In this document: positions 1 through 11,127 of the stretch, in pieces | Numbering within the stretch: position 1 is the stretch's first letter | Layout: each line of letters starts with the position of its first letter | Assembly (NCBI GenBank): GCA_034008185.1 | Contig: CM067089.1 | Coordinates: 22,540,213 to 22,604,212, forward strand | Origin: Gorsachius magnificus | Taxonomy: Eukaryota > Chordata > Aves > Pelecaniformes > Ardeidae | Direction of reading: 5' to 3' | Length of the DNA stretch: 64,000 nt | Translations under genes and position numbers: made by a program | Notes under the pieces: generated by a model | The model's database searches: none | The model's input: the letters and a program-made list of their open reading frames with translations, nothing else | Told to the model about the DNA's origin: nothing

Positions 1-2164
1 AGGAATCGATGTACAGACCTAAAGGGACAGAGAAGTGTGAATCTGGGGACCATTTGGTGTATACTTCTGGCTCTCAGTGTTCTGTGGAGGAATATGTTCT
101 GAGCAGTCCTATCTCAGAGAATTACATCCAGCATTTATTTCTGCCAGCTTATTGGAGTGGCCTTGAAGATATGAGGTAGCATGATTATCTGCTGTACTGC
201 AGTCCTCCCTTGCTCCTTTTTTTCCCCTTTCTTTGAGGAGGCAAAATTAAGTGAATTCTGAAAACTGTATTTTTCTCTGTTACATTGTGTAGAAATAGCA
301 GATATGCTTCTTTGACCCTGCTCTTTGAAGAGGAACGGGCGAGGTGTAGTCAGCCCTCTGTGTGCAGTGAGAGTCCGCTTCATTATATGGGAGCTCTGTG
401 GCCTGGCTGGTTCTCACTGCTTGTCAAGGAGAGGAAACTGTGACGCTCTTGCACAGGAGTTAAGCTTGAGAGAACATACTGGTAGCATGCCCTTCCTTGC
501 AGGTGGTTATAAATGACTGATGCTGGAAATGCAGAGACTTCTGAGAGCTGGTTAAAGCAATCAGTGAAATGTTAACTAAGCCCCCAAGTGATATTGAGAG
601 AAATGCATGAATGTCCTTATCTATCTGTAGCAAACAGGATCAAGCATTTGGAATAGGCTTCCCAGCTGCAGGATGGATGCATTGTTTGTCATCAAGGTGC
701 TTCATAAAGTCCCAAGTTTATGCACATTAAAAACAATACTTCACAGCTTGTCTTTCATGACAATATGAGATTCAAGCACTGCTAGCATAGGTGCATGCTA
801 GCTTTCTAGATAGAGACAGTGAAATGCTAGCCTGGAACTAGTAAAGTACAAAAACTGGTGTGGTTAGGAAGCGTTGGGCTAATATAGACTTCATGCACAT
901 CACAAATAGTAATCATATTTCTCTGTAGCTTATAGTTCTGATAATCTTCCCACAAGTTACTTTAAGGCTGTAACTAAGCCTAATTCTAAGTATCTGCCAG
1001 TGTGAACTGCAAGGCTTTAGAACACCTGCTTAAAATAAGATCCCAGTGACCATCACTGATGGCTTCTTCCAAGTTTGGAACAGCTGAAATAATTTGTGCA
1101 AAATCTTTGTAGAAGATGCTTTACAGAGCAGGTCTGAAGAGATGTGTGGGGCAGACTTCAGGTTGTTTCAAAGACTTTGTTGTGTGCTTGGAAAGTTGTT
1201 TTGCTTGTAGGGTTGTGTTTTGTAGGATTTTCACGGCTGTTTGTTATTACCACAGAAGACTTTTGATGCATTTTTCAGAAGTTACTTGACAATAACAGTC
1301 GATCTGAGTTTCCTGGGGGAAGTTTCATCAGTGGCATAGCCTGGCCTTAGCATGGACTGCTGCAAGAGAGTGGTCTGCCTCATTCTCCACCTTTCATCTG
1401 GCTGGCTGATCTGGTGTGGCATGGGACTGCAGGGGTGGTATTCGAAGAGAGAATATTTGAAGGAGAGGGAGGGCAGGACTGCCCTTTCAGTAGTAATGTG
1501 GCCCTAGATCTACTGAAGCCTCTTATAGAACCACACTTCCAGTCAAACAGTGATCTCCTGGTGGGATGTTTTCAAAGCAGCTGCCCAGCTCTTTTAGGTG
1601 GAATTCCAGCTTTGTGGGCTTTTATGTGAACAGTCTTTTCTGCCATGCAAGTGTTATGCGTTGTGCTTAAATTGAAGCAAATTACTGCAAGAGGAGAGAT
1701 AATTAATCAGCAAGTTGGATATTCATGTTTCTTGCATGTAGTTGCTCAGGAAGACTTTAATCAGTGACGGATGTCATGTGATTCTTGGCACCCTCAAAAA
1801 TCATCAACCATGCATATGCTTTTTCAGTATGTGTTGTTTCCTCCTGGCACAGGGGGTTGAAATGAACTATTCCAGCCCCTCTTTCTTGAGGTTTTGGTCA
1901 TGTACACAGTGTCTGTTGTCTGGGTGGCCAGAACCTTGCATCTTCATCAGAAGCTCTTTCCCATCACTGTCCTGTTCCCGGGCACTCCCGGGCATTAGGT
2001 TTATACGCTTAATCCTGTCACAGGTTGACCACTATGCCTGTGAGCTCAAAGAATTGTAATGAGTTGGCTTGCAGTTTCTGAACCATAATAGCCAGGCATG
2101 CTTTTAGCTTGAGGCAGGCATAGTGTAGTACTCTTGCTTGAACCTTAGTGAATGAACTCCAAGC
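1..2164 (+). other. PIK3AP1: PIK3AP1 intron, 5' part (upstream of CR1)
   Basis: This is non-coding sequence inside the intron that precedes the first PIK3AP1 exon in the window. I looked for the TIR-like-domain exons of BCAP here and found no matching peptide with splice sites. The reading frames present are short and resemble no family I recognise. The intron assignment is an inference: the exon at 10979 begins mid-codon after a good acceptor, so a coding exon must lie further upstream, and none is visible in the window. Confidence 0.7.
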
Positions 2165-2190
2165 TAAATGGGGTCAGCAACACCGCCACC

Positions 2191-4280
2191 ATGGACTTCC
2201 GGAGGGCAGACTTTGACCTGTTAAGAACGCTGGTTGGGAGAGTCCTTGGGAGATAGTCCTGAAGGGCAAAGGGGTCCAGGAAGGCTGGGTATTTTTCAAG
2301 GAAGAAGTCTAAAAGGCACAGGAGCAGGCTGTCCCCATGTGCCGTAAGACAAATCGTCAGGGAAGATGACCGGCCTGGCTGGATAGAGGTCTACTACTCC
2401 AACTCAGGAAAAAAGGAGAGCTTACTAGCTCTGGAAGAAGGGGCAGGCAACCCAAGAAGAGTACAGGGATCTTGTCAGGTCATGCAGAGAGGAAATTAGA
2501 AAGGCAAAAGCCCAACTGGAATTTAACCTGGCCACTGTTGTAAGGGATAATAAGAAAAGTTTTTATAAATATGTTAATAGCAAAAAGAGAGCCAGGGAGA
2601 ACCTCCATCCTCTAGTGGATGCAAGGGGGAACATTGCCACTAAAGATGAGGAAAAGGCTGAGATACTCAACACCTTCTTTGCCTCAGTCTTTAATGGCCC
2701 GACAAGTTATCCCCAGGGTACCTAGCCGCCCGAGCTGGAAGATGGGGACAGTGAGTGGAATAAACCCCCCATAATCCAGGAGGAAGCAGTCTTTGACCTG
2801 CTATGCCACCTGGATATCCACAAGTCTATGGGGCCGGATGGGATCCACCCAAGAGTGCTGAAGGAGCTGGCAGAGGAGCTTGCCAAGCCATTCTCTATCA
2901 TTTATCAGCAGTCCTGGATAACAGGGGAGGTCCCAGATGACTGGAGGTTGGCAAATGTGACGCCTATCTTCAAGAAGGGCTGAAAGGAGGATCCAGGGAA
3001 CTACAAACCAGTCAGCCTGACCTCAGTACCGGGGAAGATTGTGGAGAGGTTGATCTTGAGTGTGCTCACCAGGCACATGGAGGACAATCAGGGGATCAGG
3101 CCCAGACAACATGGGTTCATAAAGGGCAGGTCTTGCCTAACCAACCTGATTTCCTTCTACAACCAGGTGACCCGCCTGGTAGATGAGGGAAAGGCTGTGG
3201 GTGTTGTATACCTGGACTTCAGCAAAGCCTTCAACACAGTCTCCCATAGCATTCTCCTGGAGAAGCTGGCAGTTCATGGCCTAGATGGATGTACTCTTCG
3301 CTGGGTTAAAAACTGGCTGGGTGGCTGAGCCCAGAGAGTCGTGGTGAATGGAGCTAAATCCAGTTGGTGGCCGGTCACAAGCGGTGTCCCCCAGGGCTCA
3401 GTTCTAGGGCCGGTTTTGTTTAATATCTTTATCAATGACCTGGATGAGGGGATTGAGTGTGCCCTCAGTAAATTTGCAGATGACACCAAACTGGGTGGTA
3501 GTGTTGATCTGCTGGAGGGGAGGAGGGCTCTGCAGAGGGACCTGGACAGGCTGGATCGATGGGCCGAGGCCAATTGTATGAGGTTCAACAAGGCCAGGTG
3601 CCGGGTCCTGCACTTTGGTCACAACAACCCCATGCAGCGCTACAGGCTTGGGGAAGAGTGGCTGGAAACTGCCTGGTGGAAAAGACCTGGGGGTACTGGT
3701 TGACAGCTGGCTGAATATGAGCCAGCAGGGTGCCCAGGTGGCCAAGAAGGCCAATGGCATCCTGGCTTGTATCGGGAATAGTGTGACCAGCAGGAGTAGG
3801 GAAGTGATCGTGCCCCTGTACTCGGTGCTGGTTGGGCTCAGGCCGCACCTTGAATACTGTGTTCAGTTTTGGGCCTCTCACTACAAGAAACATGTTGCCT
3901 TGCTGGAACATCTCCAGAGGAGAGCAACCAAGCTGGTGAGGGGTCTGGAGCACAAGTCTAATGAGGAGTGGCTGAGGGAACTGGGGTTGTTTAGTCTGGA
4001 GAAGAGGAGGCTGAGGGGAGACCTTATCACCCTCTACAACTGCCTGAGAGGAGGCTGTAGTGAGGTGGGGGTCGGCCTCTTCTCCCTGGTAACAGACGAT
4101 AGGACGAGGGGGAATGGTCTGAAGTTGCGCCAGGGCAGGTTTAGGCTAGACATTAGGAAAAACTTCTTCACCGAGAGGGTTGTCAGCCTCTGGAATGGGC
4201 TGCCCAGGGAGGTGGTGGAGTCCTCATCCCTGGAGGTATTTAAAAGAAGGATAGATGAGGTGCTTAGGGACATGGTTTAG
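2191..4280 (+). pseudogene. Decayed CR1 ORF2 (reverse transcriptase) remnant
   Basis: This is the coding relic of the CR1. Reading starts near MDFRRADFDLL at 2191. It changes frame near 2245, then continues in one frame through the RT core with in-frame stops at 2723-2725 (TAG), 2981-2983 (TGA) and 3326-3328 (TGA). It changes frame again at about 3660-3680 and runs to a stop ending at 4280. Two of the stops fall where the family usually has an Arg or Lys, and the 3326 TGA fits CGA-to-TGA (CpG) decay. The RT active-site residues are intact, but no full-length protein can be made. Stops and frameshifts are read directly; family membership rests on motif recognition. Confidence 0.9.
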
Positions 4281-4347
4281 TGGTGGGATAGCAGGGTTAG
4301 GTTAAAGGTTGGACTCGATGATCTTAAAGGTCTTTTCCAACCAAAGT

Positions 4348-4374
4348 GATTCTATGATTCTATTCTATGATTCT
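4348..4374 (+). repeat. CR1 3'-terminal octamer repeat
   Basis: Imperfect tandem copies of GATTCTAT mark the 3' terminus of the CR1. In this family the short repeat and preceding hairpin serve as the recognition site for the element's own reverse transcriptase. One unit is shortened (GATTCTATTCTAT). Confidence 0.9.
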
Positions 4375-6980
4375 AAATACACTTTGCATTTGTAGCACGC
4401 TTTAAACATGGTCAGGTGAACTATGTTACCTCTGTGTTATAAGGGGGGACGCCACATTTCACCCCTGAGCTGGCAGCTACCGTGTTTGCAGTAGGTATGA
4501 GTGAAATGTGTAAATGCTTCTCCTCATCCTGAAGTTCAGGGACTGGCAGCTTAGTTTACACCCCCGTTGTCAGCTGCTGAAGCAGAGATCCTGGTCCCAC
4601 GTCTTGCTGATGCAGCCAAACACGTGCTCTTTTCCACTGGTTCTGCTGCGTGGGCCATAGCCTCTGGTGAAAATAAAGACAAGAAGGGGGAACAGGAAGG
4701 GGAAAGAGGGCTGTGATAGGTGCAGTTGTATTTTATACTGCTATAGCTCTTTCTGTTGTGACCATCTGCCCCAAGATGAATGCACAGATTTTTATTTTTT
4801 TTTACAGCTCAGCAGACTCACTAAGCCAAGATAACTCTCTGCAGTGAGGTGTGCATTTGAGCTGAAATAAAGTCTTGTCTGAACAAGTAACAGTGCTGTG
4901 GGGGCAGTGTTGGTCACATGTGCTTTATTAGGTAGTGGAAGACATTTCTTCTCCAGGACCGTGCAAGATCATCTGATGAGGTTTCTAAGAGCAGAATTTG
5001 GCACAATCTCAGAACAGTATTTTGAGGGATCTGTATTTGGGGAATGGCTGTCTGTTACTGGGGTTGGAGGAATACCCGTGCTGGATTCAGACTGTGTGCT
5101 TTCCCTGAGGTGTTGCACGTTGCAGCTGTAAGAGTCACTTTTACATTAGATGCATCCAGTTCTTTACATTAAAGGTCCTGCTGTCAGTTCAGGGCTGCTA
5201 GTGAATGAACAAGAGCTGTAAGTTTGAAAGAGTTTTGCAGGAGGTCACAACTTGCAATTTCCTCTTTAATCTGTGGTAGGATTACTGACTGTTGTCTTGT
5301 CATCCTGAGGAAATTGCTGAGCTTCTGTGAAACTTCCCTGTGCTTACATCTTTGTGGATGGTGCCTTCATGCAATCTGCAGCATTACAGACCAAGAGCCT
5401 TCCTGAGCTACTGAGAAAGAGGGAGCTGCAGACCAGTGATCCCAAACTGAACTATAGCAGCCCATCCAGTAGGCATGTGCAGTCAAGGCAGAGGAGGGTG
5501 AGAAGTGTTGCTGGGGCAGATGATGTGTGGTAGGCAGTTTCCCAGTACCTGTGTGGCACTGTATCTGTGACAAGAATTTCAGTGGTGTGTTAATCCAGTT
5601 CCCATTTGCACCCATTGCTAATGCAGGAAGGACTTTCCCTCTGGGATACCTACCTGTGCTTCTGCACACCAGGAAACATCACGTGAGGTGCGATGGTTAT
5701 ATGCATTGGTCTGGTCACTGTTGCTTTGCAGCTGACTTTACCTCCTCAGTCCCATTTTTCATCTGACATTAATAATGAATGCCAGGAATAATTAAAAACA
5801 GCCCAGCCCAAGCAGCCAACTGGAAGTTTCTGGTGATGCTTGTCCCTACACTGGATCCCACAGAAGGTGCCTTTGATCCTGTGGGTTACCTTCCTGTTCT
5901 CTGCCAATTCTCCATCTGCTTGAGGTTTTTATTTTACCACTCTTTTCTAGTGTCTGGTATTTTTTCATATTTTTTCTTATTGCTTCCGCTTCTATGTTCT
6001 CTCCACTCCTGTGGCTTTTCAGACTTTCCTTTCTTAACCATGCTGTTCTCAGAATCATGTGCTGAGTTTCCTGTTCTGGCAACCCAAGTGTGGTATTTAT
6101 TGGCCATTTTCTCATCCCTACTTTCCAGTATTTACAGGAGCGGCATGGAGTTGCCCTTGGCATTGTAAGCAACTTTTGGTGACTCAGCTTTCTCCAAATC
6201 CTTTTCATTTTAAAGATGAAATTAAAAAATAACTTGGAAGCAGCATTTGGGAACACTGAACCAAGAAAAGTGATCAGATTCATTCACTTGGGTTAAATTT
6301 TCATGAAGATCATGAAAGCCTCTTGCACTGCAAGGCATTTTTCTCCTTTCGCATCTCTGTAGTTCTAAAAATAACACAGGAAACCCGTTCCTTGAAGTTT
6401 AGATGAGATGTGCTTTATAGACGAACTGTGGAGTAATGTATGTTTTTGAGTATTAAGGATTGTCTTAGTAGGTTACAAAAGTAAAAACTGTACCTTCTGG
6501 CTTCTCACAATTTGCTGAAACACTGGTCCTGTCAACAGGTCTCTTAATAACCCAGCTGTGTTCTTCGTAAGGATCCAGCCTGCCTAAGAGATGCCTGAGT
6601 GTGTGTGCGCACACTGGCTCAAGCAAAACCTGGCATAGTAGAATACAGCTCGTTTCCTTGGTGGAGGATGAGAACTAGTTGATTGTAACTTCCAGCCTTA
6701 TGGGACAAATGAAACGTGACCACTTTCTTTGTAGAACTGAAAATCTGGTTTTAGGTGCTATGCTTGTAGATGAGTGGCTTGGGGTAAGGGGTTTGGAGAG
6801 AAGGGGAAGATGTCCCACACTTTATTTGTTCTGTATGGGCAATTTTACAAATTCTGACATTTTCCTGTGTTTTTTTTCTTCTCATGTGCTGCTCTTCTGC
6901 ATGCTTCTCTCCACTCTGTTGAAAGGGGAAATGTTGCTACAGTTTTGAGGGGTTATCACAAGATGTTTCACTGCTCAGTG

Positions 6981-7002
6981 AGCTCACTTGGTAAAGTGAG
7001 CT
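6981..7002. repeat. Perfect 9-bp inverted repeat (hairpin)
   Basis: AGCTCACTT and AAGTGAGCT flank a four-base GGTA loop. The left arm overlaps a 12-bp perfect palindrome, AGTGAGCTCACT (6977-6988). The flanks carry further TTTACC/GGTAAAG copies as far as about 7040. No function is evident. Confidence 0.6.
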
Positions 7003-9494
7003 TTACTCCTTTACCGAAGAGTTTTTACCCCTTGGTAAAGCAGGGGCTCTGAGGTTTGCACGACGAAAGATGACTTTACCTGACTACTTTGTCTGAACTC
7101 TGCCTGCTTCTCGCAAATGCAGCTGGAGTTGCTCTGGGAGACTTGATGTCCTTGTCTGCACCTGGAAAAGGAGACTGGCCAGTTACAAGCTTCAGAAGCT
7201 CTCTTTGAGGGCCTTCTGTCTTGCTCTGGGAGTACCGAGGTGAAAGTCTGAGGCCTTGTGAAGGGTAGTTGTCTCGGCCGGTGAGCAATGGGGTAGTCCG
7301 CACATGCAGGACCTGTAGGGGCAAGCTGTTGCCCTGTCGTACCATTTCGTTGGTATCTGGTTGACAGAGTGGTCTGGACAGGCTGCTGACTCCTTCCGAG
7401 CACTCACGTGTCCTGTGGTGTAAGGGCTGACTTCTGAGAAACCACAGCTGCCGGCTCCATGCCGATAGCCCGCCAGCTTAGCCAGGAGGAAATGGATGAC
7501 AGAGTGAGCTGCGTGCACTGTACGGCAAGAGGTCAAAATAACTGGCTGCTTCATATTGGTTTCTAAAGCTGGTAAATGGCTCGTGAAGTACGTGGTCATG
7601 CCTGCGTTTTTCCTGGGCTTTTCCTGGGGGTGAGTTTCTGCAGGGCAGCTGTGCAGGGAGCCCAGCAGGGCAGGCAAGAAGGGGCTGGCGCGGGGCTGCT
7701 CTTTGTAGCTCAGCTACTGACGCTTCCTGGAGGGGGGCATGTTCTTCAAGGGGAAATGTGGTTGGGTTTCTTGGACCGCATCTCCTCCCCTTGCTGCTAT
7801 TCTCACAAGTATTTGACAGACTGTCAAGCGTGGCCTGAGGTAGTCCTTGTTTAAAGGGGAACAGAAAGGACCTCCAGTCAAGGCCGAGCCTTTTATAACC
7901 ATGAGCTGTTGACCTACAGCAGCTGCTCATGGAGAAGCTCAGTTCAGGTATTCACTTAACTTCTAATGAATCTGTTTATCTTCTCAGTGAAGGCCTCTCT
8001 AGCCTGGGTATCATTACAATGATATAATTGCTGAATCTATATATGCAAATGGGTTGTCATTACGCAAGTATCTTGTTGAGTGGGAAGCCTGATCTAACAA
8101 CATGTCTCTTTAGATAGTGGATATTACCAAACGCAATGGGATGGTTTCCTCTTCCAGTGCTTGCATGTTCACAAGTCAGTAGCATGTGACTGGAGTTTGC
8201 AAGAATAGCATCACTTCATTGCCTTTGTGGGAAGTTGGTAATTTGCAATTTCAGAATTTTCTGAACGGAAAAACAGACGAATAATTCATACCCGAAACTC
8301 CGAGTGCCTATTCTGTCAGCTGTTAATCCAATTACTGATTAACATTGCTTGCTTCTTCCCATATTACCTGACAGCTCTGTTCTTACAGATGACCTCCTGG
8401 CAGTCAACTCTTACAAGAATGTGGAAGTGCAAGACAGGATCAGGCAATGCCAGAACTTCTTAAAAGCTCAAGTTATTCTTTATCTGCTAATATTCTTTAT
8501 CTGATCTGTCTCTAGTATCAAATAGCATCCATAAAGCAGAGACCCAGGGGACTTGTTCTCTCCTTGTGTCCCTCTTATTCTGGCTTACTGTAGATATTGT
8601 AGCTGACATCCACAGCTTTAGGTTTCTTCTTCCTCTGAAATGGACCGTGTGCTGGCATATATGTGGTGAGCTTAATCTTTCTGATGTAGTCCCATTGGAA
8701 ATAACCAGCAGAGATCAGAGACGCTATTCTAGTAACAGTTGCCTCTTCTCCTCTTCTCCAAAAGACAAGGGGTCTGAATATGCCAACCGCCTGATGTGAT
8801 AGCTACCATGTAAGGGAAAGATGTGGGACTAGTGCTTTATTTTCTCCTATGCAACTGACACTCCCAGGTAGGAGCAGCCCACCCTTCCCTAAGAGAAGGG
8901 TTCCCAAAACTGGGGTCTGGCTCTTCCAGCCAATGACTTTGGACAGTATCAATTAAAATACTAAGGAATTTAAAACCTCAGTCCGTTTTCTATAATATTT
9001 AGTACCACGAGCTGAATATCCACATGACCACCTTCAGTACATAGCCTTGTGTCAAAGTAGTTTCTTAGTCAAATCTGCAGATTTGTGTAGTGCAGTATTA
9101 AAATCCATTTGCTAAATTACATGTACTATTCTGGGTTTGTTTAAGAAATGTTGATGATGGTGGTGATGCCTTATTTGAACTTCACAGAACTGCAGATCTT
9201 TGGCTCTACTCTTTCTACAGCAAACATTAAAGCAGTAATCTACTCGTACTCATGAGAGTAGGCCTACTTGCCATGTGGAGTGATTCACATACTTAAAAGT
9301 TAAGTGTGTGTGTACCACTATTTGTGACAAAAAATTCAGCTGAATGATTTGCTAAAATTTTGTGTCTTAAAACCTATCTCCTGAAAGCAAAGTTGCATTT
9401 GTATAATTAATAAAATCCCATTTAAATGTATAGAAAATACATTAAAAAATGCACACGACAAAGCATTTCAAATATCCTAAGTTTAAGTCTTTGG

Positions 9495-9512
9495 TAATAA
9501 TAATAATAATAA
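9495..9512. repeat. (TAA)n microsatellite
   Basis: Six perfect TAA units in an AT-rich intron stretch. A simple sequence repeat with no evident role. Confidence 0.9.
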
Positions 9513-10978
9513 TGAAGTCTAGATTTAAATTCCTGACTGACTGCTAGCTTCACTGTTTGAAACTAGCAGGACATGAACTTCTAATAGAAGCCTGCTTTAA
9601 TAACTTTGTCTGTCTTGATTTGTGGAAACTTGATGTACCCAGAGGTTGGGGGATTCTGAGTAAAACCTGGACTGTTGGCAGCTTCACTGTATGGATCCCA
9701 CAGGTTAGTGCGTATGGTTGCTTAGGTCTTTCTCATCAGAACTGAGCATTTTAAATACAACATTTCTTACTAATATAAAAACTCTGCCAGTCCAAATCTG
9801 AGATTTGATCTAGTAAATAATTTGTACTGCTCTTTACAGGTGTGCTTTACAGTAAGTGGTAAATAATAAATAACTTCCAAAGTGTTGTCTTAAATCCTTG
9901 ACTGCTCCACCATTTTCCAAGGTTTGAGAATTCTGGCCATGGGAGATAGTTTTAAGAATTCATGCTAGTCTTCTGACAAGGGGAAGTTGGTGACTTTCAC
10001 CCCGTGTTTTCGGAGGCAGGGGAAAAAATGTGTGAATCATGTAAATCGAGAGGTAGAAACTAGATAAGAAAGCACTCTCTACTAAGTAGTTACAAAATCA
10101 TCTGTTGTTCCCTTTCTCTAATTGGGAAAAGTATTTACTGGCAGGGGTAGGAGACCTGTATTCTATTTTAATTCTTGATGGTTTTTTTTTTTGCAGCTAC
10201 TGATATCGATTCAATTTGTTTGCTTTTCCATCAATATCCATGTTCCCCCATGTTACTGGGAAACAGGAATGAGAACATTGTTGTGTACACACAGATTGTA
10301 GGGTTACATGTGTTTGCTTCTATTCATGGATCTGTTTGGATAGAATACTGTTGTTCTTCAAGGCAAAGGCTCTGATACATTTCAGTTTCACTCTTGTAGA
10401 TACAGGCGTTTATAGTTCTTGCTTGAGGAACAGGATCCCTTCAGACTACTGCCTCATCTTGTATTTTGTCAACACTGTAATGAACTTGGGAGTGGGGTGA
10501 GCAGCATAAGCAGGATCCAGAAAACTAAAGAAACTACTGAAATGAAAGAAAAATTGGTTTTCGTCATTGACTTTAGGAGAGGAAGACTAAAGGCTGCTGC
10601 CTGTCGTACAGTGTACTCAGAGCACAGCTGGAGTTGCTAATCATTCTTATATTAGACATTGACATTCTAATTTTCCTATGTAACGTGAGAAGGGACTGTC
10701 CATCTCAGCAAAGAGTGGAGTTGTTGTTTGTTTCATAAACATGTTCAATGCTACTCCAGCACTTTTGTGTCTTTGTGAATGTTCCCCAGCAATCCTCTTA
10801 AGGGAAAAAGAAGAAGCTCTGTAGTTTCCCTTTCCTCAACTAGATCCCCTTTTCTGAGCATTACTCAGAGCAAGTTCTACCCCACCACCTCACTGGCTGT
10901 TTCTTAGGGTGGATGTGTATGATATGCATTTTCAGCAAAGGGGAGTGATGTAACAGGACTCTGTATGCTTTATTTTAG

Positions 10979-11127
10979 ACTCAGGCTGTGACTCTGTGAC
11001 GGATACAGAAACAGAAGACGAAAAAAACCCAGTTTACTCCCACAGACTTGCCATGAGTGAAGAACATGGATCACCCAAGAGCACTGGGGACTATCCGGTG
11101 GTGCAGCCTGACCGCATACGGTGTGGG
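10979..11127 (+). CDS. PIK3AP1: PIK3AP1 exon (human exon 3 equivalent): linker and start of DBB
   Basis: The acceptor TTTTAG precedes a two-base codon remainder. The reading gives SGCDSVTDTETEDEKNPVY, then VVQPDRIRCG, which matches the mammalian linker and the start of the DBB domain. The middle (YSHRLAMSEEHGSPKSTGDY) diverges from mammals. The exon ends in phase 0 before GTACTG, a usable but weak donor. It is 149 bases and needs a G from the preceding exon to complete the first codon. Confidence 0.92.

Larger units (their letters stand above)
2165..4374 (+). mobile_element. CR1 non-LTR retrotransposon (LINE), 5'-truncated, inactive
   Basis: A CR1 LINE inserted in the sense orientation in a PIK3AP1 intron. 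It keeps the 3' half of the second ORF: the connector after the endonuclease, the reverse transcriptase and the C-terminal segment. Visible RT landmarks are YLDFSKAF (Asp codon 3215-3217), [11 protein letters not shown] and FADDTKLGG (catalytic FADD at 3473-3484). Downstream are [12 protein letters not shown] and the tail motif [10 protein letters not shown]. The 3' end has the usual CR1 text, with a run of GATTCTAT-like octamers and no poly(A). The 5' end is approximate: recognisable CR1 coding text starts just before 2191. The endonuclease domain and 5' UTR are missing, as in most bird copies. Frameshifts and stops show it cannot be autonomous. Confidence 0.95.
4375..10978 (+). other. PIK3AP1: PIK3AP1 intron, 3' part
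   Basis: Intron sequence between the CR1 and the first coding exon in the window. It is generally T/G-rich on the + strand, with a somewhat more GC-rich stretch at about 7080-7900. No exon with both splice sites and a recognisable peptide was found. It holds a perfect inverted repeat at 6981-7002, an octamer ATGCAAAT at 8043-8050 and a TAA microsatellite at 9495-9512. It ends in the acceptor TTTTAG at 10973-10978. Confidence 0.75.

Noticed and set aside
5846..6283. 145-codon minus-strand frame in the first intron
   Set aside because: Composition reflects the T-rich + strand read backwards (Lys/Arg-rich). No domain, no start context and no splicing partners.
7192..7930. Overlapping minus-strand frames of 150-161 codons
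   Set aside because: They lie in a locally GC-richer intron stretch where stops are rarer. Frames overlap each other and show no family motifs.
10175..10375. Possible exon after a TTTTTTTTTGCAG acceptor-like tract
   Set aside because: The translated peptide matches no part of BCAP, and no in-phase donor links it to the exon at 10979.
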